Assembly (NCBI GenBank): GCA_051000815.1 | Contig: JBPCNX010000047.1 | Location: 1-64,000 of the forward strand | DNA from: PSRF01 sp051000815 | GTDB lineage: Bacteria; Acidobacteriota; Blastocatellia; Pyrinomonadales; Pyrinomonadaceae | Direction of reading: 5' to 3' | DNA length: 64,000 bases | Part shown: piece after piece, positions 43,050 through 51,575 of the stretch | Numbering within the stretch: position 1 is the first letter of the stretch | Layout of the letters: each line of letters opens with the position of its first letter | The notes under the pieces: generated by a model | What the model was told of the DNA's origin: nothing | The model's input: the letters and a program-made list of their open reading frames with translations, nothing else | The model's database searches: none | Program-made: the position numbers and the translations under genes

Positions 43050-44600
43050 CTATTGCGGCAGCCCGACGCGACGCACCAGGTCAGTAAAGCGCGCGTCTGT
43101 CCGGAGGTCGTCGAGCATGGGGTCGACCTTCAGCTGGTTCATCTGCCAGTCCCGGTTTTGATAGCCCTGCTCAAGCCACTGGAACGCCCGATCCTTCTCG
43201 CCAAGGGCCTCGTAAATGAGCACAAAGCTGTACGCCGAAACATATCGCTGTTTGGAAATTACCACCAGCTGGTCGAGCGTCTTGAGCCCTTCACCTCGCT
43301 CGCCGGAAGCAGCATAGGCGTGCCCCAGCAGCGCCAGCACCTGCGGATCGTCGTTGAGTTGTCTCGCCCGCTGGTATTCCAAGATTGCATCCTGGAAAGA
43401 GCCCTTCACCACGTAAGCCGTGCCGAGCCGCCAGTGCGCGTAGTAAAAGCCCTGATCCATCTCTTGCGTCTTGCGGAGTTGCTCGACGGCGTGGTCGTAC
43501 TGCCGCGCCATGATGTAAATAACCCCTAACTCAGCGTTGGTGATCAGCGAGAGCGGATCGAGTTGTTGGGCCCGCCTCCCTTCCGCGATGGCCTCATCAA
43601 AGCGCCCCGTGGCAGCAAGGTGATGAAGGCCGTACCACTGACGTGCGGTCGGGTAAGCGGGATTCAATTCGATAGCCCGAAGAAACTCTCGGTTAGATTC
43701 CGCGAAGTTCCAGTCGTTTTTAACAAGCGCATGGGCCAGCGCCGTGTGCGCTTCAGCGAGCAACTCGTCGATCTCCAGCGCCCTCCTCGCCGCCGCTTCT
43801 GCTTTCGTGAAAGAGTCTCGCGGCGAGCCGGCGGCAAAAATGGGGAGCAAGACGTAGGTGTCGGCCAGACCGGCGTAAGCCGGCGCGTAGTCCGGGTCTC
43901 GCTCGATGGCCTGGTTGAAGTAACCGATCGCTTTCTCGAACGCCTCCGCGGTGCGCTTGTTCCAGTAGAAGCGTCCCTTCAGGTAAAGGTGGTAAGCCTC
44001 GGAGTCGTCCGTGTGCCGCTTCAGCACAACCGCTTTCCCCGCGCCGAGCAGCTTCACCTTGAGCGTCTCCGCGACAGAGAGCGTGATCTCGTCCTGCACA
44101 TCGAAGATGTCCCGCATCACGCGGTCGTAACGCTCCGACCACAGGTGGTAGCCGCCCGAAGCGCTGACCAGCTGCACCATGATGCGCAGCCTTTCGCCCG
44201 ACTTCCTGACGCTGCCCTCCAGCACGGTGTCGACGTGGAGAACTCGACCAATCTCTTCCACGTTGGCGTCCTTGCCTTTGAAAGAGAAGGCGGAAGTGCG
44301 CGCCGCCACCTTCAGCCCCTCGACCTTCGCCAGCGCACCTATCAACTCTTCCGCCAGCCCGTCGCAAAAGTATTCATTCTCCGGGTCGTTGCTCATGTTG
44401 GCGAAGGGCAGCACCGCGATCGAAGGGGTATCCTGAAGCAGCCGCGTCGAGATTTCCCCGCTGCGTGGCGTCGGAAAGAGAATAGCTGTGACAGTAGAGT
44501 CTGTCGCTAACGATTCTGTGACGAGGCGCGTTCCGTCCATGCGACAGAAGGTGAGTGAATCGTCCGATTCGACCCGATTACATTGGGGACAGCGTTTCAT
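43050..44600 (-). CDS. Zinc-ribbon, TolB-like and TPR-repeat protein
   Basis: This 516-aa protein starts with a zinc ribbon (C-P-Q-C and C-R residues within the first 20). A TolB-N-terminal-like domain follows, as found in adenylate-cyclase-associated TPR proteins: I-A-V-L-P-F-A-N-M-S, then V-L-E-G-S-V-R-K-S-G, then H-L-W-S-E-R-Y-D-R. At least six TPRs occupy residues about 215-500 (Y-A-P-A-Y-A-G-L-A-D-T-Y, Y-A-H-W-R-L-G-T-A-Y-V). The family often follows CadC-type or kinase signalling domains; here it has only the ribbon. GC-rich third positions differ from neighbours, and it sits between the tRNA-Ser(CGA) fragment and the intact gene, suggesting transfer. Confidence 0.82.
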   Translation of the reverse strand: MKRCPQCNRVESDDSLTFCRMDGTRLVTESLATDSTVTAILFPTPRSGEISTRLLQDTPSIAVLPFANMSNDPENEYFCDGLAEELIGALAKVEGLKVAARTSAFSFKGKDANVEEIGRVLHVDTVLEGSVRKSGERLRIMVQLVSASGGYHLWSERYDRVMRDIFDVQDEITLSVAETLKVKLLGAGKAVVLKRHTDDSEAYHLYLKGRFYWNKRTAEAFEKAIGYFNQAIERDPDYAPAYAGLADTYVLLPIFAAGSPRDSFTKAEAAARRALEIDELLAEAHTALAHALVKNDWNFAESNREFLRAIELNPAYPTARQWYGLHHLAATGRFDEAIAEGRRAQQLDPLSLITNAELGVIYIMARQYDHAVEQLRKTQEMDQGFYYAHWRLGTAYVVKGSFQDAILEYQRARQLNDDPQVLALLGHAYAASGERGEGLKTLDQLVVISKQRYVSAYSFVLIYEALGEKDRAFQWLEQGYQNRDWQMNQLKVDPMLDDLRTDARFTDLVRRVGLPQ

Positions 44601-44613
44601 AAAATAGGTGTAA

Positions 44614-44958
44614 TCAGAGAAAGATCCGGAGCGTGCTCCGGTTCCGCGAGACTCTATTATAGGACGAGTAAAAAGTGAAAGAGGTTAGCCACTGAGCTTT
44701 GCTCAAGAGCGAATGAAATAATGCCATCTTGGTGAGCGACCTGGCAGGCATCCCTCCTGCACCATTTTGGCCAACTGGAGTGATGGCACGGTTATGCGCT
44801 TTTGCCTGCAATAGCCGAGCGTGCCCGGGATGAAAAGGTAACGGAGAACCTTTAACGACGTTCCTGGGTGTAATCTCCTTCGCCGCCGCGAATGCAGTAG
44901 TCAATTTGGGAATATGTTCCAGCACTGCCTTGGTGATTTCATAGGGCACAACGCTCAA
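44614..44958 (-). pseudogene. Remnant of a TAXI-type TRAP transporter binding protein
   Basis: The 114-codon frame begins Y-E-I-T-K-A-V-L-E-H-I-P, then A-A-A-K-E-I-T-P-R-N-V-V-K-G, then P-F-H-P-G-H-A-R. This matches the C-terminal end of TAXI-family TRAP transporter solute-binding proteins (Y-x-I-T-K, A-K-E-I-T, P-L-H-P-G-A). No N-terminal ligand-binding domain precedes it, and the last 55 codons look non-homologous. It therefore looks like a broken gene end, lying within the tRNA-bounded segment. Confidence 0.55.
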
Positions 44959-45059
44959 ATTACAAGACCATCTGATGAATTAATTTTTGATCCTTCTCGA
45001 GAAAGACGCCGCAGGTGACCAATGCTTACCATTTTGCGGCTGGTTCAAAAGCGCCTGAT

Positions 45060-45152
45060 TGAAGATTTTTATTATCCTGCGGAGTTTCGCAGGCGTGGTA
45101 GAAGAGTGTTAAGCACTCCACCGGCGTCATCTCTAGGCGGCGGAAGCGAGAA
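45060..45152. repeat. REP-like hairpins
   Basis: CCTGCGGAGTTTCGCAGG (45078-45095) and a second hairpin GTGGT...CACTCCACC lie in tandem next to the intact tRNA-Ser(CGA), followed by a GGCGGCGGAAGCGAG segment. They resemble the palindromic modules of the 32.2 and 52.4 kb repeats. Confidence 0.5.
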
Positions 45153-45171
45153 ACCAGAAGTGCTTTATCAA

Positions 45172-45261
45172 TGGCGGAGAGGGTGGGATTTGAACCCACG
45201 GTGGAGTTTCCCCCACTCCGGTTTTCGAGACCGGTGCACTAAGCCACTATGCGACCTCTCC
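45172..45261 (-). tRNA. tRNA-Ser (anticodon CGA)
   Basis: The intact 90-nt type II tRNA has acceptor GGAGAGG/CCTCTCC, anticodon loop CTCGAAA (anticodon CGA), a long variable arm GTGGGGGAAACTCCAC, T-loop GGTTCAAATCC, and CCA encoded at 45172-45174. Confidence 0.95.
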
Positions 45262-45262
45262 A

Positions 45263-45342
45263 AGAGCAAGGATGAAGGGTGAGGGATGAAGGATGAATAA
45301 GAAAAAAGCCAGCGCCGCTTCGTTTTTTCATCCTTCATCCCT
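45263..45342. repeat. Heptamer inverted repeat (GGATGAA / TTCATCC)
   Basis: Left arm 45268-45297 has four GGATGAA/GGGTGAG units. Right arm 45327-45342 has CATCCTTCATCCC. It abuts the tRNA-Ser(CGA) 5' end and overlaps the stop codon of tadA, whose TGA (45335-45337) lies within a heptamer. Confidence 0.8.
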
Positions 45343-45799
45343 TTGTCCCCCCACGGCGCGTGCGAAAGAATGCCTGCATCAGTTCGCGGCACTCTTCTTC
45401 GAGCACGCCCGTGGCGATTTCAATTCGATGATTCAGAAACTCCGTATCGCAGATGCGAAATCGCGACTCGACCGCCCCGGCACGTTCATCACGCGCGCCA
45501 TAAACCAAACGCCGAATTCTCGCTTGAATGAGTGCGCCTGCGCACATCGCGCATGGCTCGATCGTGGAATAAACGACTGCATTTGTGAGCCTGTAGTTGC
45601 CGAGTGCTTTTGCCGCGGCGCGTAGAGCCACAATCTCCGCATGGGCTGTGGGATCGGCGTCAGTACGCGTTCTGTTTCCGGCAACGGCCAACAAGGTACT
45701 TTCGCTGACGATGCAGACGCCGACCGGAATCTCACCCAACTCCTCGGCCGCATGCGCTGCCGCAATTGCTCGCGACATCCACTGCTCATCAACATCCAT
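45335..45799 (-). CDS. tadA: tRNA-specific adenosine-34 deaminase
   Basis: A protein of about 154 aa with the zinc-deaminase motifs T-A-H-A-E-I-V-A-L-R (zinc His and proton-shuttling Glu) and E-P-C-A-M-C-A-G-A-L (two zinc cysteines), plus the C-terminal helix L-M-Q-A-F-F-R-x-R typical of TadA. It converts A34 to inosine in tRNA-Arg(ACG). The frame is open to a TTG at 45823; I choose the ATG at 45799. Its stop lies in a heptamer repeat. Confidence 0.93.
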   Translation of the reverse strand: MDVDEQWMSRAIAAAHAAEELGEIPVGVCIVSESTLLAVAGNRTRTDADPTAHAEIVALRAAAKALGNYRLTNAVVYSTIEPCAMCAGALIQARIRRLVYGARDERAGAVESRFRICDTEFLNHRIEIATGVLEEECRELMQAFFRTRRGGTKG

Positions 45800-46026
45800 T
45801 TTCAAGGCAGCAGTCAGAATCAAAAAAGTTTAGTCAAACAACGAAAAATCCAACTATAGGTGTCACACTCGAAGACTGTCAAGCATGCCAATTTTCAGCA
45901 AATTAGTTATTACCACACGCCGGATTTGAGCAAACTTCACTACGATCGACTCTTAGGCGCGTGCTATTATCAACTCCGGAAGTGGATGTCCCAAGCTGCC
46001 TCCCGGAGCCCATTTCGTTCCATTCG

Positions 46027-47034
46027 ATGACCACAGACTCACATCAAAGGGGAAGCGGCCCGTTGTCGACCGAACGGGCCCCGAGTCGACTGCGTCCGGC
46101 AACCTTGCCGGTCGACACCCCGGCCGCGGATAACGCTTCGCTGAGCCCCGCTGCTCTAATGCGCCGTACGACGGTCGGTGAATTTAACGCCGCGATGATT
46201 CACTTTTATCGGGGCGAAGTGCAGCGCTCCAATACGTGGCGCAATCGTCTGGACACAACCACCAATTGGGCCGTGCTCACCGCCGGAGCAACTCTATCGT
46301 TTGTTTTCAGTTCTCCCAGCAACCCACATTTCGTAATACCAATAAACTCCATCCTTGTTGCCATTTTCCTGCTAATGGAAGCCCGTCGTTATCGTTATTA
46401 CGAGATATGGTCGAGCCGCGTGCGCGTGTTGGAAACGGGTTATTTTGCGAAGTTACTTGCGCCGGAGAGCGTTGTGACGGATGAAGCCTGGGCGCAGCAC
46501 CTGGCGTCAGATTTGATCACGCCCCATTTCACGATCAGCGAATGGGAGGCAGTTGGTCGACGACTGCGCCGCAATTACCTTTGGATCTTTGCGCTGCTGG
46601 CACTGAGTTGGAACTTGAAAGTGTATCTTCATCCACTTCCCGCTCGCGACCTGCACGCTTTTCTGGATCGCGCCCAGGTAGGCGTGGTTCCCGGTTGGGC
46701 CGTTTTTGTCGTGGGAGTGATTTTTAATGCGGCAATCGCGATCTTCGCGATTGGCACTGTGCGTTTGCGCGAGGCTACGGGCGAAGTGCTGCCGCAACAT
46801 GAGTTCTCTTTGCGACCGCTGCGTACGATGAAGAAGTGGACGCGTGCCGCAACCGGCACCGGGCGCACTACGATGCGCGCCAAACGTGCGCGTCAGCGAG
46901 TCCGCAGCGGCACCATGACAGGCGAGTTTAAGAAGCTCGATCTCTCCGAGACTCCTGATAGTGACTCGCGATCGATCGACATCAGTGAGCCGCCTGATCG
47001 TGAAGTGCCGGCAGAGTCATTCACAAGAAGCTAA
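46027..47034 (+). CDS. DUF2270-family membrane protein
   Basis: A protein of about 335 aa. A disordered N-terminus precedes M-I-H-F-Y-R-G-E-V-x-R-S-x-x-W-R-x-R-L-D-T-T-T-N-W, the signature of DUF2270. Two helices (A-V-L-T-A-G-A, I-N-S-I-L-V-A-I-F) and E-A-R-R-Y-R-Y-Y follow, then two more helices (about 205-225 and 240-265). The C-terminal 70 residues are basic and low-complexity. The frame opens at a GTG at 45961, but the codons before ATG 46027 are non-conserved and an apparent promoter (TATTAT near 45964) overlaps them. Function unknown. Confidence 0.8.
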   Translation: MTTDSHQRGSGPLSTERAPSRLRPATLPVDTPAADNASLSPAALMRRTTVGEFNAAMIHFYRGEVQRSNTWRNRLDTTTNWAVLTAGATLSFVFSSPSNPHFVIPINSILVAIFLLMEARRYRYYEIWSSRVRVLETGYFAKLLAPESVVTDEAWAQHLASDLITPHFTISEWEAVGRRLRRNYLWIFALLALSWNLKVYLHPLPARDLHAFLDRAQVGVVPGWAVFVVGVIFNAAIAIFAIGTVRLREATGEVLPQHEFSLRPLRTMKKWTRAATGTGRTTMRAKRARQRVRSGTMTGEFKKLDLSETPDSDSRSIDISEPPDREVPAESFTRS

Positions 47035-47089
47035 TAGCCAGGTCTACGACCGGAGTTAGGAAAGTCGGACTGTTTCCCGAACTGTGTCA

Positions 47090-47112
47090 GGAAGAAGTTT
47101 GACTTCTTTCCG
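47090..47112. terminator. Hairpin upstream of hutH
   Basis: GGAAGAAG pairs with CTTCTTTCC around a TTTGA loop, between the DUF2270 gene and hutH, 28 bases before the hutH start. It could terminate the upstream transcript or act as a regulator of hutH; a T-tract is weak. Confidence 0.5.
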
Positions 47113-47139
47113 GTCCGCCTTCGGCTTGTCCTTAATTTT

Positions 47140-48651
47140 ATGTTAGAGCTCAGCGGCCAAAGGATTCCTCTTCAACAAATCGCGGAAGTAGCGGCTGGTC
47201 GAGAGCGGGTGACGCTCTCGGCAGACGCGCGCGCGCGTTGTGATGCTTCGCGCACTGTCGTCGAACGAATCGTTACCCAGGGTCAGACGGTCTACGGCGT
47301 AAACACCGGGTTTGGAAAACTCTCCGACGTTCCTATCGAACGAGATGACCTGCGCCAGCTGCAGCTCAATCTGGTACGGAGCCACGCCTGCGGGCTAGGC
47401 TCGCCACTCTCAGAAGCCGAGTCTCGAGCGATGTTGCTGCTGCGGACGAATGTGTTGGCCTGCGGTTACAGCGGCGCGCGCACACTCGTCATCGATACGC
47501 TTATCGCAATGCTGGATCGTGGGGTCACACCGGTAATACCCGAGAAAGGATCAGTGGGTGCGAGCGGTGATTTGGCGCCGCTGTCGCATCTGGCGTTAAC
47601 GGTGATCGGTGAGGGAGAAGCATTCTTCAAAGGTGAACGAATGCCGGGCGCCGACGCTCTCCGTCGAGCCGGCATTGAGCCGGTAACATTGGAGGCTAAA
47701 GAAGGTCTCGCATTGCTCAACGGAACTCAGGCGATGGCTGCGGTTGGTGGTCTGGCGCTGGCGCGGGCGGAAAATGTGACCAGGGTTGCCGATGCTGCCG
47801 GCGCCATGAGTTTGGAAGCTTTGCGTGGGACTCCTGTGGCCTTTGACGAAAGGATTCAACAAGCGCGGCCACATCCGGGTCAAATTGCCGTAGCCGCCAA
47901 CTTGCGCGCGTTATTGCGCGACAGCGAAATTCGCACTTCCCATCTTGATAACGATCCGCGTGTTCAGGATGCTTACAGCCTGCGCTGCATGCCGCAAGTT
48001 CACGGCGCCGTAAGGGGCGCGCTGGCTCATGTTCGCGAGATTGTGGAGATTGAAACTGGCAGCGGCACCGACAATCCACTTGTCTTTTCAGAGACCGGGG
48101 AAGTGTTGTCCGGCGGAAACTTCCACGGGGCGCCGCTGGCGTTGGCTTTCGACTATGCGGCGATCGCAACCACCGACCTGCTCAGCATCAGTGAACGCCG
48201 CATCGATCATTTAGTGAATCCGGATCTGAACGAGGATCTGCCGCCGTTTTTGACTGCAACTGCCGGAACATCGTCCGGCTTCATGATGCTCCAGGTCTCA
48301 GCAGCGGCGCTTTTGAGTGATGCGAGAGTGCTGGCGCATCCGGCCAGCATCGATAACGTTCCCACGGATGGCGGCAAGGAAGATCACGTATCCATGGGCA
48401 TGACCGCGGCAACTAAGTTCCGCTCCATCGTGGAGAATGCGGAACTCGTGAGCGCGATCGAGCTGATTACCGCGGCGGAAGGTCTGGAGTATCGCGCGCC
48501 GCTCAAGCCCGGCCGGGGAGTGCAAAGAGCTTATGAAATCGTTCGCTCACACGTGCCCCGACTCGTCGCCGATCGCTCGATGTCGCAGGAGATTCAAACG
48601 ATAGCCACTGCGATTCGGGAGGGAGAATTTGATTCGATTTTGGAAGACTAG
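47140..48651 (+). CDS. hutH: Histidine ammonia-lyase
   Basis: This 503-aa protein carries the G-S-V-G-A-S-G-D-L-A-P-L-S-H motif. Its Ala141-Ser142-Gly143 cyclises to the MIO electrophile that eliminates ammonia from histidine to give urocanate. Y-G-V-N-T-G-F-G (catalytic Tyr) and the E-x-x-S-x-x-R active-site regions are also intact. ATG at 47140 lacks an evident Shine-Dalgarno, so initiation may depend on leader structure. Downstream follow a zinc-ribbon gene and hutU: an operon for histidine to imidazolone propionate. Confidence 0.97.
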   Translation: MLELSGQRIPLQQIAEVAAGRERVTLSADARARCDASRTVVERIVTQGQTVYGVNTGFGKLSDVPIERDDLRQLQLNLVRSHACGLGSPLSEAESRAMLLLRTNVLACGYSGARTLVIDTLIAMLDRGVTPVIPEKGSVGASGDLAPLSHLALTVIGEGEAFFKGERMPGADALRRAGIEPVTLEAKEGLALLNGTQAMAAVGGLALARAENVTRVADAAGAMSLEALRGTPVAFDERIQQARPHPGQIAVAANLRALLRDSEIRTSHLDNDPRVQDAYSLRCMPQVHGAVRGALAHVREIVEIETGSGTDNPLVFSETGEVLSGGNFHGAPLALAFDYAAIATTDLLSISERRIDHLVNPDLNEDLPPFLTATAGTSSGFMMLQVSAAALLSDARVLAHPASIDNVPTDGGKEDHVSMGMTAATKFRSIVENAELVSAIELITAAEGLEYRAPLKPGRGVQRAYEIVRSHVPRLVADRSMSQEIQTIATAIREGEFDSILED

Positions 48652-48678
48652 TCTTCAAATTCCTGAGAGGAGAACCAG

Positions 48679-48987
48679 ATGTCAAATAGTTTTGATGATC
48701 GCCGGAAAGGCCTAGAAGAGGAATACTTTCATCGTAAGAACCAGGAAGCGCTGGATAAGTTGCGCGAAAAGATGAAGATCGCCGCAGAAGCGAAGGCTGC
48801 CGGAACCTCTTCTATGAGCTGTCCCAGGTGTGATGGCAAGTTGGAAACGAGTAACTTCGAAGGAGTAGAGATCGATACCTGCGACAAGTGCGGCGGTGTC
48901 TGGCTGGATTCAGGAGAACTGGAGCTGCTGACCAAGCGGGAAACCGGCTGGTTCTCACGATTGCTTCAAAGAAGCAATCCCGAATAA
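48679..48987 (+). CDS. Small zinc-ribbon protein (TFIIB-type)
   Basis: This 102-aa protein has a helical charged N-terminal half (residues 1-45). A zinc ribbon C-P-R-C-D-G-K-L (about 53-60) and C-D-K-C-G-G-V-W-L-D-S-G-E-L (about 74-88) follows, the zf-TFIIB family pattern ending in D-x-G-E-L. It is preceded by GAGGAGA. It lies between hutH and hutU, an unusual passenger in a hut operon. Family members are uncharacterised. Confidence 0.85.
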   Translation: MSNSFDDRRKGLEEEYFHRKNQEALDKLREKMKIAAEAKAAGTSSMSCPRCDGKLETSNFEGVEIDTCDKCGGVWLDSGELELLTKRETGWFSRLLQRSNPE

Positions 48988-49009
48988 GCACGCGCTGCAA
49001 CCAACAAAA

Positions 49010-50671
49010 ATGTGTGCAAGAACCATCCGGGCGCCAATCGGCGGTCAGTTAAACTGCAAGGGCTGGCATCAAGAGGCAGCACTCCGCTGCTTGATGAACA
49101 ATCTCGATCCGGACGTTGCCGAACGGCCTGAAGATTTGGTCGTTTATGGCGGCGCGGGAAAAGCCGCACGGAATTGGCCTGCCTTTGAAGCGATTGTGCG
49201 CCAGTTGCGGGAGTTGGAAAACGACGAAACTCTCTTAGTCCAGTCCGGAAAGCCTGTCGCTGTTTTTCGCACACACGAGTATGCACCGCGAGTCCTGATT
49301 GCCAACTCGAATCTTGTCGGCGCCTGGGCCAACTGGGATCACTTCAATGAACTCGAGCGCAAAGGCCTGATGATGTATGGTCAGATGACTGCCGGCAGCT
49401 GGATCTACATCGGGACGCAGGGCATCGTGCAGGGAACCTTTGAAACTTTTGCCGCCATGGCCGATCGCCATTTCGGCGGTGATTTGAGCGGCAGGCTTGT
49501 TGTGTCGGGCGGCATGGGTGGAATGGGGGGCGCCCAACCTTTGGCAGCTACGCTCAATGGCGCGACGTTTCTGGGCATCGATGTCGATCCGGCGAGAATC
49601 GAGCGCCGCATCAGTACCGGCTACTGCGATCGCCTGGCGCTGGATTTGGATGACGCCCTGCAGATCTGTGAAGACGCACGAGAACAGCGGAGCGCTGTTT
49701 CTGTCGGCCTGGTGGGCAATTGCGCCGAAGTGCTTCCGGAAATTGTTCGTCGGGGTGTGACGGTCGACGCCATCACCGATCAAACAAGCGCGCATGACCC
49801 GCTGAATGGCTACGTGCCGGCTGGTCTAACGTTAAGCGCAGCCGCGGAGTTGCGGCACTCCGACCCGCGGAGTTATGTCGAACGTTCGACCAGGTCGATG
49901 GCGGTTCACGTTGAGGCGATGCTGGCATTGCAGAGCGCAGGGGCGGTGGCCTTCGATTATGGCAACAACATTCGCAAGCAGGCGCTGGATGCCGGTTGTG
50001 AGGACGCGTTTAAGATTCCCGGATTTGTCCCGGAGTACATTCGCCCACTCTTCTGTGAGGGCAAGGGACCCTTTCGTTGGGTAGCGCTTTCAGGTAATCC
50101 CAGCGATATCCGCAAGACTGATGACCTGGCACTCGAACTCTTTCCCGAAGACGAAACCCTGAATCGTTGGTTGCGTCTCGCTCGCGATCGAGTGCAGTTT
50201 CAGGGTCTACCTGCGCGGATCTGCTGGCTAGGTTATGGCGAACGGGCGGAGATGGGCGAGGCGATCAATGAAATGGTAAAGCGGGGCGATTTGGAAGCGC
50301 CAATTGCAATCGGACGCGATCATCTCGACACGGGATCGGTGGCCTCACCCTTTCGCGAAACGGAGGCTATGAAGGATGGCACTGATGCCGTGGCGGACTG
50401 GCCAATTCTGAACGCATTGTTGAATACAGCGAGCGGCGCGAGTTGGGTCTCCTTTCATCATGGCGGGGGTGTTGGTATCGGCTACTCGCTGCATGCCGGA
50501 CAAGTGTCTGTAGCGGACGGCACCGCTGACGCGGCGAGGCGACTGAATCGAGTGTTAACGAATGACCCTGGCATTGGCGTGGCCCGGCACGTCGATGCGG
50601 GCTATGAAGAGGCGGAGACAACGGCGCGTAAGAAGGGAATTAATATCCCGATGCTGCCAGGCGCTGAATAA
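49010..50671 (+). CDS. hutU: Urocanate hydratase
   Basis: This 553-aa protein has the family N-terminus (I-R-A-P-x-G-x-x-L-x-C-K-x-W-x-Q-E-A-A-L-R), the NAD-binding G-G-M-G-G-M-G-G-A-Q-P-L-A region and the D-Q-T-S-A-H-D-P-L-N-G-Y motif. It hydrates urocanate to imidazolone propionate with a tightly bound NAD+. There is no obvious Shine-Dalgarno at ATG 49010. hutI and hutG are absent here; hutF lies 11 kb to the right on the other strand. Confidence 0.97.
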   Translation: MCARTIRAPIGGQLNCKGWHQEAALRCLMNNLDPDVAERPEDLVVYGGAGKAARNWPAFEAIVRQLRELENDETLLVQSGKPVAVFRTHEYAPRVLIANSNLVGAWANWDHFNELERKGLMMYGQMTAGSWIYIGTQGIVQGTFETFAAMADRHFGGDLSGRLVVSGGMGGMGGAQPLAATLNGATFLGIDVDPARIERRISTGYCDRLALDLDDALQICEDAREQRSAVSVGLVGNCAEVLPEIVRRGVTVDAITDQTSAHDPLNGYVPAGLTLSAAAELRHSDPRSYVERSTRSMAVHVEAMLALQSAGAVAFDYGNNIRKQALDAGCEDAFKIPGFVPEYIRPLFCEGKGPFRWVALSGNPSDIRKTDDLALELFPEDETLNRWLRLARDRVQFQGLPARICWLGYGERAEMGEAINEMVKRGDLEAPIAIGRDHLDTGSVASPFRETEAMKDGTDAVADWPILNALLNTASGASWVSFHHGGGVGIGYSLHAGQVSVADGTADAARRLNRVLTNDPGIGVARHVDAGYEEAETTARKKGINIPMLPGAE

Positions 50672-50674
50672 ACC

Positions 50675-51556
50675 ATGCAAACAAAGCTACTGAAAAACTT
50701 TCGCCTCACACTGCTGCTGATTGCATTCGTGCCCCTCGCTGCCCACGCGCAACGCGACCCGCCCGTTCAGCAGTTTGAATTAAAGAGTGCCTTACTTGCG
50801 CGGCCAATCGAATATCGCATTCTTTATCCGGTTAACTATCAGCGAGAGGGCAACGCGGAGAAACGCTTTCCGGTTATTTATCTGCTTCACGGTTTTAGTG
50901 GGGACAACTCAAACTGGCTGGAAAAATCTCGGGTTGCGCTCTATGCCACTCACTTTGATGTGTTCATCGTGATGGTTGAGGGCGATAACGGCTGGTATAC
51001 GGATAGCGCCAGTGTTCCGACGGACAAGTATGAGTCCTACATCATCAAGGAACTGATTCCCGAGATTGAGCAGCGCTTTCGCGTTAGCCGCGAACGTGAG
51101 GGTCGAGCAATTGCCGGACTTTCAATGGGAGGTTACGGTGCCCTGAAGTTTGGCTTGAAGTACCCGGAGAAATTTTCGCTGGTGGCTTCGATGAGCGGTG
51201 CTTTTGATGCGGCTTCCTGGACGGACAGCGACCTCAAGACCTTTGAGTTCATTCGTCAATCAATACAGAAGACTTTCGGCCCTCCGAATTCGCCCACACG
51301 CCTCAGTAACGACCTGATCCGGATTACGAGGGCAGCTTCGCCTGAACAAATCAAACAACTCCCCTTTGTTTATTTTGATTGCGGTACGGAGGATTTCCTT
51401 TTCCAGACCAATCGCGATTTTTTAGCCTTGTTGGTTGAGCGAAAGATTCCGCATGAGTTCAGACAACTCCCCGGTACCCACAGCTGGCCGTATTGGGATC
51501 AGCAGATAGAGGAAATCCTGAGACTCACTGCAAGACGCCTGGCCCCGCCGAAGTAA
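50675..51556 (+). CDS. Exported esterase D-type alpha/beta hydrolase
   Basis: This 293-aa protein has a signal peptide (residues 1-26, cleavage near A-H-A-Q). Esterase-family motifs follow: V-I-Y-L-L-H-G-F-S-G (oxyanion region), G-L-S-M-G-G-Y-G-A (nucleophile Ser near residue 150) and the C-terminal G-T-H-S-W-P-Y-W (catalytic His). It is related to antigen-85/FrmB-type esterases. The start is three bases after the hutU stop, so it is cotranscribed with the hut genes, though a histidine-linked role is not obvious. Substrate unknown. Confidence 0.88.
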   Translation: MQTKLLKNFRLTLLLIAFVPLAAHAQRDPPVQQFELKSALLARPIEYRILYPVNYQREGNAEKRFPVIYLLHGFSGDNSNWLEKSRVALYATHFDVFIVMVEGDNGWYTDSASVPTDKYESYIIKELIPEIEQRFRVSREREGRAIAGLSMGGYGALKFGLKYPEKFSLVASMSGAFDAASWTDSDLKTFEFIRQSIQKTFGPPNSPTRLSNDLIRITRAASPEQIKQLPFVYFDCGTEDFLFQTNRDFLALLVERKIPHEFRQLPGTHSWPYWDQQIEEILRLTARRLAPPK

Positions 51557-51575
51557 ACACTCCCGGAGATTTCGA

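Noticed and set aside
43753..44367. Long Arg/Gly-rich frame opposite phase to the TPR gene
   Set aside because: A shadow frame typical of GC-rich coding sequence; the TPR frame has clear domains.
1975..45342. Interpretation of the heptamer loci as CRISPR arrays
   Set aside because: Units are 7 bp without spacers, arranged as inverted arms, and no cas genes are present.
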